A stretch of 64,000 nucleotides of DNA from Pseudomonas sp. A34-9. GTDB taxonomy: Bacteria > Pseudomonadota > Gammaproteobacteria > Pseudomonadales > Pseudomonadaceae. Both the position numbers and the translations under genes were made by a program. Each line of letters opens with the position of its first letter. The first letter of the stretch is position 1. The stretch is from positions 3,746,501 to 3,810,500 of the forward strand of contig NZ_CP119967.1 in the NCBI RefSeq assembly GCF_029543085.1, read 5' to 3'. Positions 16,302 through 24,756 of the stretch are shown in pieces. The notes below the pieces were generated by a model. The model saw only the letters and a list, made by a program, of their open reading frames with translations. It had not been told where the DNA came from and did not search any database.

Positions 16302-17030
16302 ATGGTCGTGGCTAAACATAACGTTGATTACCGACAAGCATTTGACTACACACGAGTTGCATTTGCGGGTACGTTTCAAAAGGAACTGACAAGACGGATC
16401 CTGCTAAAGACAAACTGCAGCCATTACGCAATTTTCTACAAGGCGGCAGTCCCCGTATCACTTCCGAAAGTCTATCTCACTGACAATTTTGATTTTTCCT
16501 GTCGGGTTATCTACGACCAGGAAAAAATCTGGATGATGGATCCGGTTCTGGATATAGCCAGTGACGTAGATATACATCACTGGAGCAACGGGCTGCCCCT
16601 GTCGTCACCGAGCATTGTCACTTTGGTGAAAACGTCCTCAGCCAGTCGTCTGGCAGATGCTTCGACTTTTATTTATCCCATGCGTAACGGCAGCGTAGCG
16701 TCACTGACTCTGATTTGGGCGAACACCGACCGACCCGACATTGACTTCAATGAAACCTACGAAACATTGTTTTCGGAATCACGCATGGTCGCCCAAAAAA
16801 TAAGCCACCTGTCGAAATGCAGTCAATCCGTTGCAAGTAGTCAATTGAATATTCGTGAAGTACGCATCATGCGACTGCTCGCTGATGGCCTGACGTCCAA
16901 GCAGGTGGCCGACACCATCAATGTCACGCGCGCGACCGTATACTTTCACGTCAAACAGTTCACCCGAAAGATGAACTCGTCAACACGTTCAGAAGCCATT
17001 ATCAAAGCTGCGTTGCTTAGAATGATATAA
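16302..17030 (+). CDS. LuxR-type transcriptional regulator without a cognate synthase (LuxR solo)
   Basis: A 242-residue protein of LuxR length. The N-terminal region (about 20-165) resembles an autoinducer-binding domain, with the conserved MMDPVLD and a following HHW. The C-terminus is a clear LuxR helix-turn-helix: LNIREVRIMRLLADGLTSKQ, VADTINVTRATVYFHVK and a final RSEAIIKAAL. Other ligand-pocket residues look divergent, so the signal may not be an acyl-homoserine lactone. No luxI-like gene is in the window. AAGGA precedes the ATG. It is divergent from the pore-forming toxin gene and is its likely regulator. Confidence 0.78.
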   Translation: MVVAKHNVDYRQAFDYTRVAFAGTFQKELTRRILLKTNCSHYAIFYKAAVPVSLPKVYLTDNFDFSCRVIYDQEKIWMMDPVLDIASDVDIHHWSNGLPLSSPSIVTLVKTSSASRLADASTFIYPMRNGSVASLTLIWANTDRPDIDFNETYETLFSESRMVAQKISHLSKCSQSVASSQLNIREVRIMRLLADGLTSKQVADTINVTRATVYFHVKQFTRKMNSSTRSEAIIKAALLRMI

Positions 17031-17045
17031 GGCAACTGCTTAACG

Positions 17046-17930
17046 TTAATTAAGCACACGAAGGCGCAGCAGCATTGCCTGCACGTGCCCTGATCCCAAG
17101 GGAATCGCCATTAACACCAGCGAGATCGAAAGCCAGTCAAAAAGGCTTGGGTGCTGACCGAAAATCGCCATCGAGCTGAGGATGCCGAACACAGGGATCA
17201 ACAGCGACAACGGTGCCACGCGCGACATCGGATATTCGCGCAACAGCAGGTTCCATCCCCAATAACTGAAGTGCGTCGCGGCATAGACCTGAAACGCGAG
17301 CGAAAACACCGTCAGCGCATTGAGCTGCGACGGCAGCGCAGTGAACGGTGCGGTGCCATGCAGCAGCCACGTCAGCAGCATGAGCGGGATGGGCGGGAAC
17401 AAGCTCGCCCACACCACAAAGGCGAAAATCTCACGCACCTTCGAGACCTTGATCACGACGTTGCCAATGCTCCACGCCAGGGCGCTGCCAATGACCAGTG
17501 CCAAACCTGCCGTCGATGCGTCGCCGGGGCGACTGAGTACGATGCCCATCAGGCCGGCGGCGGCCAACAAAATGCCAAGCCATTGCAGACGTCCCAGACG
17601 TTCGCCGAAGAAGACCACGCCCCAACCCAAGGTAAAAAACGCACTGAACTGGATCAGCAGCGATGCCGTTCCGGGGGGCACGCCCCAGGCAATACCGAGG
17701 TTGATCAACGCCCACATCGCCACACCGAAAATCAATCCGTAAGCAGCCAGCCAGTGGAACGCCACGCGTGGACGCTCGACGAAAAACACCCAAGGCAATG
17801 CAGCCAACGTGAAACGCAGCGCGGTCAACAACAGCGGGTCGATAGCGGCCAGTCCGAGTTTGGTCACGGGGAAGTTCAATCCCCAGACAGCCGTCACCAG
17901 AACGGCGAGTACAAAATGCTTTTTGTGCAT
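17046..17930 (-). CDS. EamA/DMT-family drug/metabolite transporter
   Basis: A 294-residue inner-membrane protein with ten predicted helices in two EamA repeats: the first opens at VLAVLVTAVWGLNFPVTKLG, the second at LALVIGSALAWSIGNVVIKV. Members export amino acids or other metabolites; the substrate is unknown. The start at 17930 (MHKKHFVLAV) has AGGGA upstream and begins at the first helix; the frame is open for 27 more codons upstream without similarity. It is divergent from an AraC regulator that probably controls it. Confidence 0.85.
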   Translation of the reverse strand: MHKKHFVLAVLVTAVWGLNFPVTKLGLAAIDPLLLTALRFTLAALPWVFFVERPRVAFHWLAAYGLIFGVAMWALINLGIAWGVPPGTASLLIQFSAFFTLGWGVVFFGERLGRLQWLGILLAAAGLMGIVLSRPGDASTAGLALVIGSALAWSIGNVVIKVSKVREIFAFVVWASLFPPIPLMLLTWLLHGTAPFTALPSQLNALTVFSLAFQVYAATHFSYWGWNLLLREYPMSRVAPLSLLIPVFGILSSMAIFGQHPSLFDWLSISLVLMAIPLGSGHVQAMLLRLRVLN

Positions 17931-18037
17931 GGTCAATCTTCCCTGCGCCGAGCGGAAGTACTCGAGCGCGGGCAAATATGCAGGCAATCGCCATGGCCCG
18001 CTTTCAGTCACAGGCCAATCTTCATTAGAATCGGGCC

Positions 18038-18805
18038 ATGCGAAAAATGCCCCGTCATCCCTATCAAAACACCCCGCGCGATGCCGTCGTGACTGCCATT
18101 GATTACGCGGACGGCACGCTGTTCCCGCTGCACGATCATCAGCGCGGCCAATTTGCCTACGCTGCCAGCGGCGTCATCACCGTTTTTACCGATGACGGCA
18201 ACTGGGTCGTGCCGCCGCAACGCGGCATCTGGGTGCCGGCGCAACTGCCCCACTCCATGCAAATGCGCGGGCCTGTCACGCTGCACAACACCTATATCCG
18301 TAAACAAGCGGCGCAGCGCCTCGGACTGCCGGGGCAATGTCAGGTACTGGACGTGTCGCCGTTGTTGCGCCATCTGCTGTTAAAAGCCGTCGCTGTGCCC
18401 GCGCGCTATTCCACCCAAGGGCATGACGCCCATTTGATGGGCTTGCTCCTGCATGAAATCGCCAGCATGCCCGCGCTTTCGCTCAATGCGCCGTTGCCGG
18501 CGGAACCTCGATTGGCGACGGTATGCCGTGCGTTTCTGCAGCAACCTTCTTTGCAGGTCGGTATCGACGACATGGCGCACCGTGCGGGCATGAGTCGACG
18601 CACCTTTACCCGACACTTTCGGCTGCACACCGGGATCAGCTTTATCGAATGGCGGCAACAAGCCTGTCTGCTTGCCGCGATTGTCATGCTGGGCAACGGT
18701 CAATCGGTCACACAAGTCGCCATGGACTTGGGATACAGCAGCTCCAGTGCGTTTGCGACGGTGTTCAAGCAAGTGATGGGGGAAGTGCCGAGTCGCTACT
18801 TTTAG
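18038..18805 (+). CDS. AraC-family regulator with N-terminal cupin
   Basis: A 255-residue regulator. Residues 20-100 form a cupin (LHDHQRGQFAYAASG, RGIWVPAQLPHSM) that would sense a small molecule. Residues 160-255 carry two helix-turn-helix units, ending in the AraC signature VAMDLGYSSSSAFATVFKQVMGEVPSRYF in part. The pairing with a divergent EamA transporter about 107 bp away is common and suggests it controls that exporter. The 3' end overlaps the convergent methyltransferase by four bases. Confidence 0.85.
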   Translation: MRKMPRHPYQNTPRDAVVTAIDYADGTLFPLHDHQRGQFAYAASGVITVFTDDGNWVVPPQRGIWVPAQLPHSMQMRGPVTLHNTYIRKQAAQRLGLPGQCQVLDVSPLLRHLLLKAVAVPARYSTQGHDAHLMGLLLHEIASMPALSLNAPLPAEPRLATVCRAFLQQPSLQVGIDDMAHRAGMSRRTFTRHFRLHTGISFIEWRQQACLLAAIVMLGNGQSVTQVAMDLGYSSSSAFATVFKQVMGEVPSRYF

Positions 18806-19521
18806 AGGCTGTCGTTTTTACACGTCAGCCACGCCCCCCAAAACAAACTGCTGAAGAACCGCGTCGCCTCGCCAAACCCCGCCTCACGCAACAGCGCCTG
18901 AACCGCCGCCTCGGAATGCGGTGGATCGGCACCTTGCAGAATCTTGCCAAGCTTGGCCTTCACCTCTTCCGCACTGGCGCCTTGTTGCCGCCAGCGCTGC
19001 CCCCACGCCTGCAGCAATAACGGTTGGCTGGCATAGGCGTAATGGTTGCCCGCGACAATCAGCGGCGCGCCCGGCCTGAGCCGTGCCTGAATCGATTGCA
19101 GGATCTGGCGTTTGGGGTCATCACCGTTCAGATGATGGAGCACGCCGATCAACGTCGCCGCGTCGAATGCTGCGTCGGCCGGCAACTCCTCGACATGCCC
19201 GAGATGAACCTGCGTCCGATGCAACAAGTCGTTGGCCTCCAAATGCTGCACGGCGGCTTCAAGCATCGGCGCGGAAGGATCAACCGCAATGAAACGCCAC
19301 TGCGGTTCCAGCGCCGCCATCGCAATGATTTCCTGCGCTGTACCACCTGCGCCGACAACCAATATGTCCGCCGGCCGCGAACCGAGACTGGCCGCCAACA
19401 TGCAGGCCGCCAGATCATGACAGGCGTCGTAACCGGCCAGGGCGATGCGGCTTTGTCGGGCGTATTCGTTGGCGCGGGAGGTGTCGAATTTTTCTGCGGG
19501 GCTGGTCGAGGTGTCGCTCAC
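18802..19521 (-). CDS. Class I SAM-dependent methyltransferase
   Basis: A 239-residue methyltransferase: motif I ILVVGAGGTAQEI, then FIAVDPSAPMLEAA with the ribose-binding Asp, FDAATLIGVLHHL as motif II, and LRPGAPLIVAGN. The N-terminus (FDTSRANEYARQSRIALAGY) and the overall form match small-molecule methyltransferases of the UbiE-like group. The acceptor is unknown. The start is a GTG preceded by AAGGAG. It converges on the AraC gene, overlapping it by four bases. Confidence 0.8.
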   Translation of the reverse strand: MSDTSTSPAEKFDTSRANEYARQSRIALAGYDACHDLAACMLAASLGSRPADILVVGAGGTAQEIIAMAALEPQWRFIAVDPSAPMLEAAVQHLEANDLLHRTQVHLGHVEELPADAAFDAATLIGVLHHLNGDDPKRQILQSIQARLRPGAPLIVAGNHYAYASQPLLLQAWGQRWRQQGASAEEVKAKLGKILQGADPPHSEAAVQALLREAGFGEATRFFSSLFWGAWLTCKNDSL

Positions 19522-19715
19522 AGTAATGCTCCTTGTTTTTGAGCACGCTACGCCGAAGTGAACGCGAGGAAAAATTCATTCGCTTCATGCCCGGCATTCC
19601 TTGCGGGAATGCGGGCGTGTGCACCGTGTGTTTACGCCACCATTGGCATGACATGAATCCTCTGAACGTGATCATGAATCACTCCCGGCAGCAGCCTGCC
19701 GGGACCGATTGATAC

Positions 19716-20336
19716 TCAGTCCTCGAACTGGTGATACACCTTGGCGATGACCTTCCAGGCGCCGTCGATTTTGATCAGGGTCAGGTAGTCGTTGTAGTCG
19801 GCGCCAATGGCATCCGTTTCCATGTCCACACGCACCACCGCAGTGGTCGGTGTGATCGCCAGCACGTCGAGTCGCGTGCTGATCTCGGGAGCTGCGCCGT
19901 TTTTCTCGACGAAATCGAACAGGTTCTTGATCGGGCCGCCGAGCAGTTCGCCATGGGTGAAACCGTACATCACGGCCTCTGTACCGTGGGACAGCCCGGA
20001 AATATCGGTACCGGTACCTGGCTCGAAGAGGTTGGCGAAACACAGGCCGACAACAATCGCCAGCGCGGTAATCGCAAAGAAATACCCCAGCGACTTGATG
20101 CCCATGCGGCCAAACGACTTGTTATCGCCACCGCCAGCAATCCCCAGGATCATGCAGCAGAACACAATCGGTACCACCACCATCTTCATCATCTTGATAA
20201 AGATGTCGCCCAGAGGCTTCAGGATTTCCGCACTGACCCACGTTTGATACTGCGGATGTGTATTGAAATACCAACCGACGAGCACGCCAAGCAACAGCCC
20301 GGCAACGATTTGCCACACCAAGGGAATACGTTTCAT
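19716..20336 (-). pseudogene. Chimeric gene: symporter N-terminus fused to NTF2-like C-terminus
   Basis: The 206-codon frame joins two unrelated parts. Residues 1 to about 115 (WQIVAGLLLGVLVGWYFN, KMMKMVVVPIVFCCMILGIA, GLCFANLFEPGTGTDIS) are the first three or four helices of a dicarboxylate/glutamate:cation symporter, which normally has over 400 residues. From about residue 117 (EAVMYGFTHGELLGGPIKN to DYLTLIKIDGAWKVIAKVY) it is the C-terminal two thirds of an NTF2/lumazine-binding-like SnoaL-fold protein. The simplest reading is one deletion that removed the end of the symporter gene and the start of a downstream gene, in frame. Symporter activity must be lost. Confidence 0.78.
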
Positions 20337-20417
20337 GTCTAGCCTTTTTGTTGGAATGAAAGGTCTGCGCTAAGGGCAGTTGCTAGAGTCATGAGCTTCC
20401 AGCTCACTTGAGACCAA

Positions 20418-20440
20418 ATGGCACAACCGGGTTGTGCCAT
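20418..20440. repeat. Perfect hairpin ATGGCACAAC-CGG-GTTGTGCCAT
   Basis: A ten-bp perfect inverted repeat with a three-base loop lies just beyond the stop of the VOC fragment. It has no T tract, so it may be a processed-RNA hairpin or an old operator rather than a classical terminator. Confidence 0.45.
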
Positions 20441-20447
20441 GACGCGT

Positions 20448-20582
20448 GTCACTTGGCGAAGAGCTGGCTCATATCCTTGAACGCCTTGAATTCGAGAGCG
20501 TTGCCGCAAGGATCAAAGAGAAACATGGTGGCTTGCTCGCCAACCTGCCCCTGGAAGCGGATGTAAGGCTCGATCACGGACG
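20448..20582 (-). pseudogene. 3' fragment of a VOC (glyoxalase-like) gene
   Basis: About 44 codons read [35 protein letters not shown] and MSQLFAK before a TGA. This is the last beta-alpha-beta unit of a VOC-fold protein (FxDPxGNxLEFK motif with the metal-ligand Glu). No start codon or N-terminal part is present. The coding similarity stops near 20582, exactly where a LysR fragment begins on the other strand. Confidence 0.75.
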
Positions 20583-20990
20583 ACACTGGCGCTGGAGCCT
20601 TACCGGTTGATCGTGCCGCGTGATATGCCGGGCAATGACTGGAGCCAGTTACTGTCCAGCCAGCCGTTCATTCGATATGACCGATCTTCATTCGGCGGCA
20701 GGCAGGTCGACCGCTTTTTACGGCAGATGCATTTCACACTGCGTGAGGTCTGCGAGCTGGATGAGCTGGAGGCGATTATCAAACTGGTCGAGAACGGTGT
20801 CGGAGTAGCTTTGGTGCCGCAAACGGCGCCCGACTTTGCATGGCCTGCCGGTGTGCGGGTGCTCGACCTCGGGCAGCACACCTTCCACCGTGATATCGGG
20901 CTGGTGCACCGCGCTCGCCAGACCTTCACCGAACCAGTGCGGATTCTGGCTGAACTGATCAGTGCTCAGGTGAAGTTGGGGTATGAGTAA
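20583..20990 (+). pseudogene. 3' fragment of a LysR-family regulator gene
   Basis: About 135 codons encode the second half of a LysR substrate-binding domain: [62 protein letters not shown]. The helix-turn-helix part is absent. It abuts the 3' fragment of an opposite-strand VOC gene. This arrangement would result if one deletion removed the shared promoter region and both 5' halves of a divergent VOC/LysR pair. The remaining protein could not bind DNA. Confidence 0.75.
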
Positions 20991-21133
20991 GTGGCGGACT
21001 TGAGGGTTGAGGCCTTCAAAAAACAATCATTAACCGCATCAATAACAACCATTGACTCAATGAAGTTCTCTTATCAGGCTCGCAGCGTAAGATCGGCTCC
21101 AGACCTCACCAATACCCCACGGAGCACACACTC

Positions 21134-21406
21134 ATGAAACGCCAAGCCCTTCTCAGTATCGCTTTCTCACTGTTCGCCCTGAATGCGGTTGCCGCTCCCG
21201 CGACTCAAACCGATCCTCTGTTCAGCGACGCGGTAGCCGCCGCCACCCAGACCGACCCGCTGTTCAGCGATGCAGTCGCCGCCGCTACCCAGACCGACCC
21301 GCTGTTCAGCGACGCAGTCGCCGCCGCCACCGAAACCGATCCGCTGTTCAGCGATGCAGTCGCCGAGGGTGGTTCAGACCGTTTGCTCGAACGCCGCGCC
21401 GTCTGA
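21134..21406 (+). CDS. Small secreted protein with four tandem 14-residue repeats
   Basis: A 90-residue protein with a clean signal peptide (MKRQALLSIAFSLFALNAVAA), followed by four nearly identical copies of ATQTDPLFSDAVAA and a short tail (GGSDRLLERRAV). ACGGAGCACACACTC precedes the ATG and a strong terminator follows, so it is a true small transcription unit. I do not recognise a family. The acidic TDPLFSD repeat could bind a partner or a metal, but nothing in the sequence proves it. Copy number could vary between strains because the repeats are 42 bp direct repeats. Confidence 0.7.
   Translation: MKRQALLSIAFSLFALNAVAAPATQTDPLFSDAVAAATQTDPLFSDAVAAATQTDPLFSDAVAAATETDPLFSDAVAEGGSDRLLERRAV
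21200..21367 (+). repeat. Four tandem 42-bp repeats inside the small secreted-protein gene
   Basis: Four in-frame 42-bp copies encode ATQTDPLFSDAVAA; the last copy has Glu for Gln and for the final Ala. Copies 2 and 3 are almost identical at DNA level (CCGACCCGCTGTTCAGCGA recurs), pointing to recent duplication. Confidence 0.9.
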
Positions 21407-21438
21407 ATGCAACGCTTCACCGCCGTCACCGAAGAAAG

Positions 21439-21465
21439 GCCCGACCTCACCCGTCGGGCTTTTTT
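21439..21465 (+). terminator. Rho-independent terminator of the repeat-protein gene
   Basis: The stem GCCCGAC-CTCACCC-GTCGGGC is followed by six T residues, 33 bp after the stop codon. Confidence 0.88.
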
Positions 21466-21574
21466 CGTCAGGAGGCTCTGCGCACCTGCCCTGCTCTGCC
21501 TGAAACTTTTCCTCCCCAATCGGCTCGATCACCTAACCTCATAGACTGTGTGATCAATTCGAGCCGCCGCACCC

Positions 21575-23959
21575 ATGCGCAACACATTGAAGTCGTTGTT
21601 TTTTGTCGCATTCATGCTGCTGGTTGGCGGCAGTTCGCCGCTGTGGGCAGCCGATTTGCCGGCGCCGGCCACCACCGCCGCCGCGCCGCTGCCGGTGATT
21701 TCGCAAAGCGATCTGCAAGCCCTGCAACAACGCCTTGATGGGCTCAAACAACAGATCTCCGCAGCGAACAACTACAACCAGCTCGAAGGCCCGCAGGATC
21801 GGGTGCAGGCGTTCATTCTGGATGTCGATCAGTTATCGGCGGCGCTGTTGCCGCAGCAGGCGCAACTGGCGGTGCAGTTGGGCGTGCTGGGGGCGGCGCC
21901 GGATGCCGATCTGGCGGCGGAACAGGCGGATATCATCGCGCAACGGGCGTCGCTGGCCGAGCAAAAGAGCAAGGTCGACGGAACACTGAAGAGCCTGGCG
22001 GCGTTGAAGCAGAGCGCGGCAGATCTGATTACGCAGATCGCCGGCATTCGCCGCACGTTGCTCGAGAGCGAATTGACCCTGCGCACTGACAGCGTGTTGA
22101 GTCCGCATTTCTGGTCGCCACTGGTGAGTCCGACTGACGATGATCGTCAGCGTCTGCTTTTTTTCGTCGCTCAAGTGCGTGATACCTGGGCCACCGTGTG
22201 GGCGCCGGGCGAACGCTTGTTCACCAGTATCCTGGTGTTATTGGCGCTGATCATCTGGACCTTCGGCCGCAGACTGGCCGAACGCGGTCTGACCTGGGTG
22301 TGCATCCACCGCGTGCCGGAGGGTAGGCTGCGCCGCAGTGCGCTGGCATTCGCCTCGGCACTGGCGACCATCGCCACCACCGCCATTGCCCTGCAACTGC
22401 TGTTCTACGCCTGCACCCGCCACCAACCCTTGCCGCCGGTGCTGGAAACCTTTTCCGAAGAGTTCGAAAAAGTCGTGTATGCCTGCGTGTTGCTCACCGG
22501 ATTGAGCCGCGCATTGCTGTCGACCGAACATCCCTCGTGGCGCCTGCCGGCGATTGCCGATCCGGTGGCGCAGGCGCTCAAGCCCTACCCGCGCATCCTG
22601 TCCTGCACATTGCTGGTGCTGGTCACGCTGGTGCAGGTCAGCAACGCCACCGGCATGAGCAGCCAGATCGTGATTGCCGGGCGCGGAGTCATTTCGATCA
22701 TGGTGCTGGCGATTGTCATGACCCTGATGCTGCGCGTCGGCAAGGTGCGCAAGGCGCTGATCGCGGCCAATGACGCGTCAGCGACGAACAGCACGTTCGC
22801 CGGGGTGATTTATACCCTCGCCAGCGTCTCGATGTTTGTCCAGGCGCTTGCCCTGCTCGCCGGCTACGTATCGCTGGCGCGGTTCATCAGTTATGAGCTG
22901 GTGTGGGCGTACATTGTCTTGTCAGGGTTCTACCTGCTGATCCAGTTGATCAAGGACGCCTGCGAGCATGTGTTTTCCCCCCGACATGCGAGCGGCAAGG
23001 CACTCAAACAGTTACTGGGTATCGGTGATCGGCGACTCGATCAGATCTCGATTCTGCTGTCCGGCTTCAGTCGGGCGGCGCTGTTGCTGCTGGCGGTCAT
23101 CGCCCTGTTTGTCGGTGGCATCGGCACCACCCTCGGACAACTGGCGAGCAACATCATGGCGATCCTCGGCGGCGCCGGGTTGCGCAAGCTGAACATCGTC
23201 CCCGGCCACCTGCTCAATGCCCTGTTGGCGCTGATGATCGGCATCTGGCTGATCCGCGCCCTGCGCCGTTGGCTCGACAATGAATTCCTGCCCAAGACCG
23301 ACATGGACCCGGGCATGTGCGCCTCGCTGAGCACGCTGTTTTCCAACATCGGTTACGCGTTCGTGATTCTGCTGACGCTGTCGTCGCTGGGGGTGCAGTG
23401 GACCAATCTGGCGTGGATTGTCAGTGCGCTGTCGGTGGGTATCGGTTTCGGTCTGCAGGAGATCGTGAAGAACTTCGTCTCGGGCCTGATTCTGTTGACT
23501 GAACGACCGGTGAAGGTCGGCGATTTGATCAGCATCAGTGGCGTCGAAGGCGACATCCGCCGCATCAATGTGCGCGCCACGGAAATCCAGCTCAGCGACC
23601 GCTCGATCGTCATCGTGCCCAACTCGCAATTGATCTCGCAGAACCTGCGCAACGTGACCCTGGGCGGCAGCGCGCAAGGCGTGGCGTCACTGGAGTTGGT
23701 GTTCCCGCTGGACATCGATCCCGAAGAGGTCAAGGACCTGTTGCTCAACAGCTATCGCGAGAACGAAACCATCCTCGATAAACCGGCGCCGTTTGTGCGC
23801 TTCAGCAAATTGTCGCCGGACGGGATCACCTTGACGGTGACCGGCTATGTGGGCAGCCCGAGGATTGTCGGGGTGACCAAAAGTGATTTGTTGTTTGAAA
23901 TTCTCAAGCGCCTTGGAGCGGCTGACATCGCGCTGGCGAAACCGCCGGGAACGGCATAA
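21575..23959 (+). CDS. MscS-family mechanosensitive channel with DUF3772 domain
   Basis: A 794-residue inner-membrane protein. It has a signal peptide, then a periplasmic coiled-coil region (residues about 45-180, SQSDLQALQQRLDGLKQQIS) corresponding to DUF3772, and about ten membrane helices. The C-terminal MscS module includes the pore-lining helix (ALSVGIGFGLQEIVKNFVSG) and the beta domain (ERPVKVGDLISISGVEGDI, VIVPNSQLISQNLRN). It would open on membrane tension during osmotic downshock. The length fits the large DUF3772/YbiO-type channels. It is transcribed alone; the preceding gene has its own terminator. Confidence 0.9.
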   Translation: MRNTLKSLFFVAFMLLVGGSSPLWAADLPAPATTAAAPLPVISQSDLQALQQRLDGLKQQISAANNYNQLEGPQDRVQAFILDVDQLSAALLPQQAQLAVQLGVLGAAPDADLAAEQADIIAQRASLAEQKSKVDGTLKSLAALKQSAADLITQIAGIRRTLLESELTLRTDSVLSPHFWSPLVSPTDDDRQRLLFFVAQVRDTWATVWAPGERLFTSILVLLALIIWTFGRRLAERGLTWVCIHRVPEGRLRRSALAFASALATIATTAIALQLLFYACTRHQPLPPVLETFSEEFEKVVYACVLLTGLSRALLSTEHPSWRLPAIADPVAQALKPYPRILSCTLLVLVTLVQVSNATGMSSQIVIAGRGVISIMVLAIVMTLMLRVGKVRKALIAANDASATNSTFAGVIYTLASVSMFVQALALLAGYVSLARFISYELVWAYIVLSGFYLLIQLIKDACEHVFSPRHASGKALKQLLGIGDRRLDQISILLSGFSRAALLLLAVIALFVGGIGTTLGQLASNIMAILGGAGLRKLNIVPGHLLNALLALMIGIWLIRALRRWLDNEFLPKTDMDPGMCASLSTLFSNIGYAFVILLTLSSLGVQWTNLAWIVSALSVGIGFGLQEIVKNFVSGLILLTERPVKVGDLISISGVEGDIRRINVRATEIQLSDRSIVIVPNSQLISQNLRNVTLGGSAQGVASLELVFPLDIDPEEVKDLLLNSYRENETILDKPAPFVRFSKLSPDGITLTVTGYVGSPRIVGVTKSDLLFEILKRLGAADIALAKPPGTA

Positions 23960-24067
23960 GCGGGTTATTCCGCAAGCGCCTAAATGCCTGCCTTTTCGGT
24001 CTTTATTGGCGGTCAGACAGCAACCTTATACTCGAGCGGTTTACTCATCGTTCAAAAAGGATGTTCC

Positions 24068-24529
24068 ATGCCTCGACGTCTTCTACTGGCGGCGCTGTTC
24101 GTCGCTGTTGCCGGTTGTGCCAGCCCTCCTCCTGCGTCCGTTCACACCCATGATCCCGCCAGTTCGACCCTGCAAGGCGATGCCTCGCGGCCGGCGCAGG
24201 CGCAGTGGATTCGCACCGAGTTGTATTTTTCGGTGGGGTCGATTGATGGCAAGGAAGGTGCGGTCAGTCCGGCGCGCTGGCGTGAGTTTCTTGATCAGGA
24301 AGTCACGTCGCGGTTTCCTGATGGCTTCAGCGTGTTTGATGCTTATGGGCAGTGGCGGGACAAGGGCGCGAAAGAGCCTGAGCGCTTGAGCACGAAGGTG
24401 ATTGTGATCCTGCATGAGAACAGTGCGAAAAATGTAGCCAACATCGAAGCGATTCGTTTGGCTTACAAGCGTATTACCGGGGATTTGTCGGTACTGCGGT
24501 TGTCGCAGCCGGCGGAGGTGTCCTTCTAG
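24068..24529 (+). CDS. DUF3574 lipoprotein
   Basis: A 153-residue protein with a lipoprotein signal peptide (lipobox VAGC, Cys17) preceded by AAAAAGGATG and an ATG at 24068. The rest (RTELYFSVGSIDGKEGAVSP, WREFLDQEVTSRFPDGFSVFD, YGQWRDKGAKEPERLSTKVI) is typical of DUF3574, a small periplasmic lipoprotein family of unknown function. It is the last gene before the first MITE-like repeat, which starts two bases after its stop. Confidence 0.82.
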   Translation: MPRRLLLAALFVAVAGCASPPPASVHTHDPASSTLQGDASRPAQAQWIRTELYFSVGSIDGKEGAVSPARWREFLDQEVTSRFPDGFSVFDAYGQWRDKGAKEPERLSTKVIVILHENSAKNVANIEAIRLAYKRITGDLSVLRLSQPAEVSF

Positions 24530-24530
24530 C

Positions 24531-24756
24531 CCCCCCTCACCCTAGCCCTCTCCCAAAGGGAGAGGGAACCGATCCGGGGATATTAGAGAAGTACGCCGAC
24601 CTGAACGTGTTTCACTGAATCCATAATCGACCTCGGCCTGTATTTGCTTCAAGCCATAATCGATTCGGTCTTTCAGGTCGATGTATCACGCAAGACAACG
24701 CGGTCGGCTCCCTCTCCCTCCGGGAGAGGGCTGGGCGGGCGGCGTTTCCGATGAGG
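24531..24756. repeat. MITE-like repeat, copy A
   Basis: About 226 bp bounded by inverted ends: CCCTCACCCTAGCCCTCTCCC on the left and GGGAGAGGGCTGGG with GCGGGCGGCGTTTCCGATGAG on the right. The interior has ACGCCGACCTGAACG and TTCAGGTCGATGTA. A second copy at 36899-37083 shares both ends and the CGACCTGAA/TCAGGTCGGCGTA core. It encodes no protein of its own but supplies the last 27 or so codons and the stop of the APC permease on the minus strand. Confidence 0.75.

Noticed and set aside
21200..21367. Tandem repeats considered as a CRISPR-like array
   Set aside because: The repeats are contiguous without spacers, in frame and inside a gene with a signal peptide.
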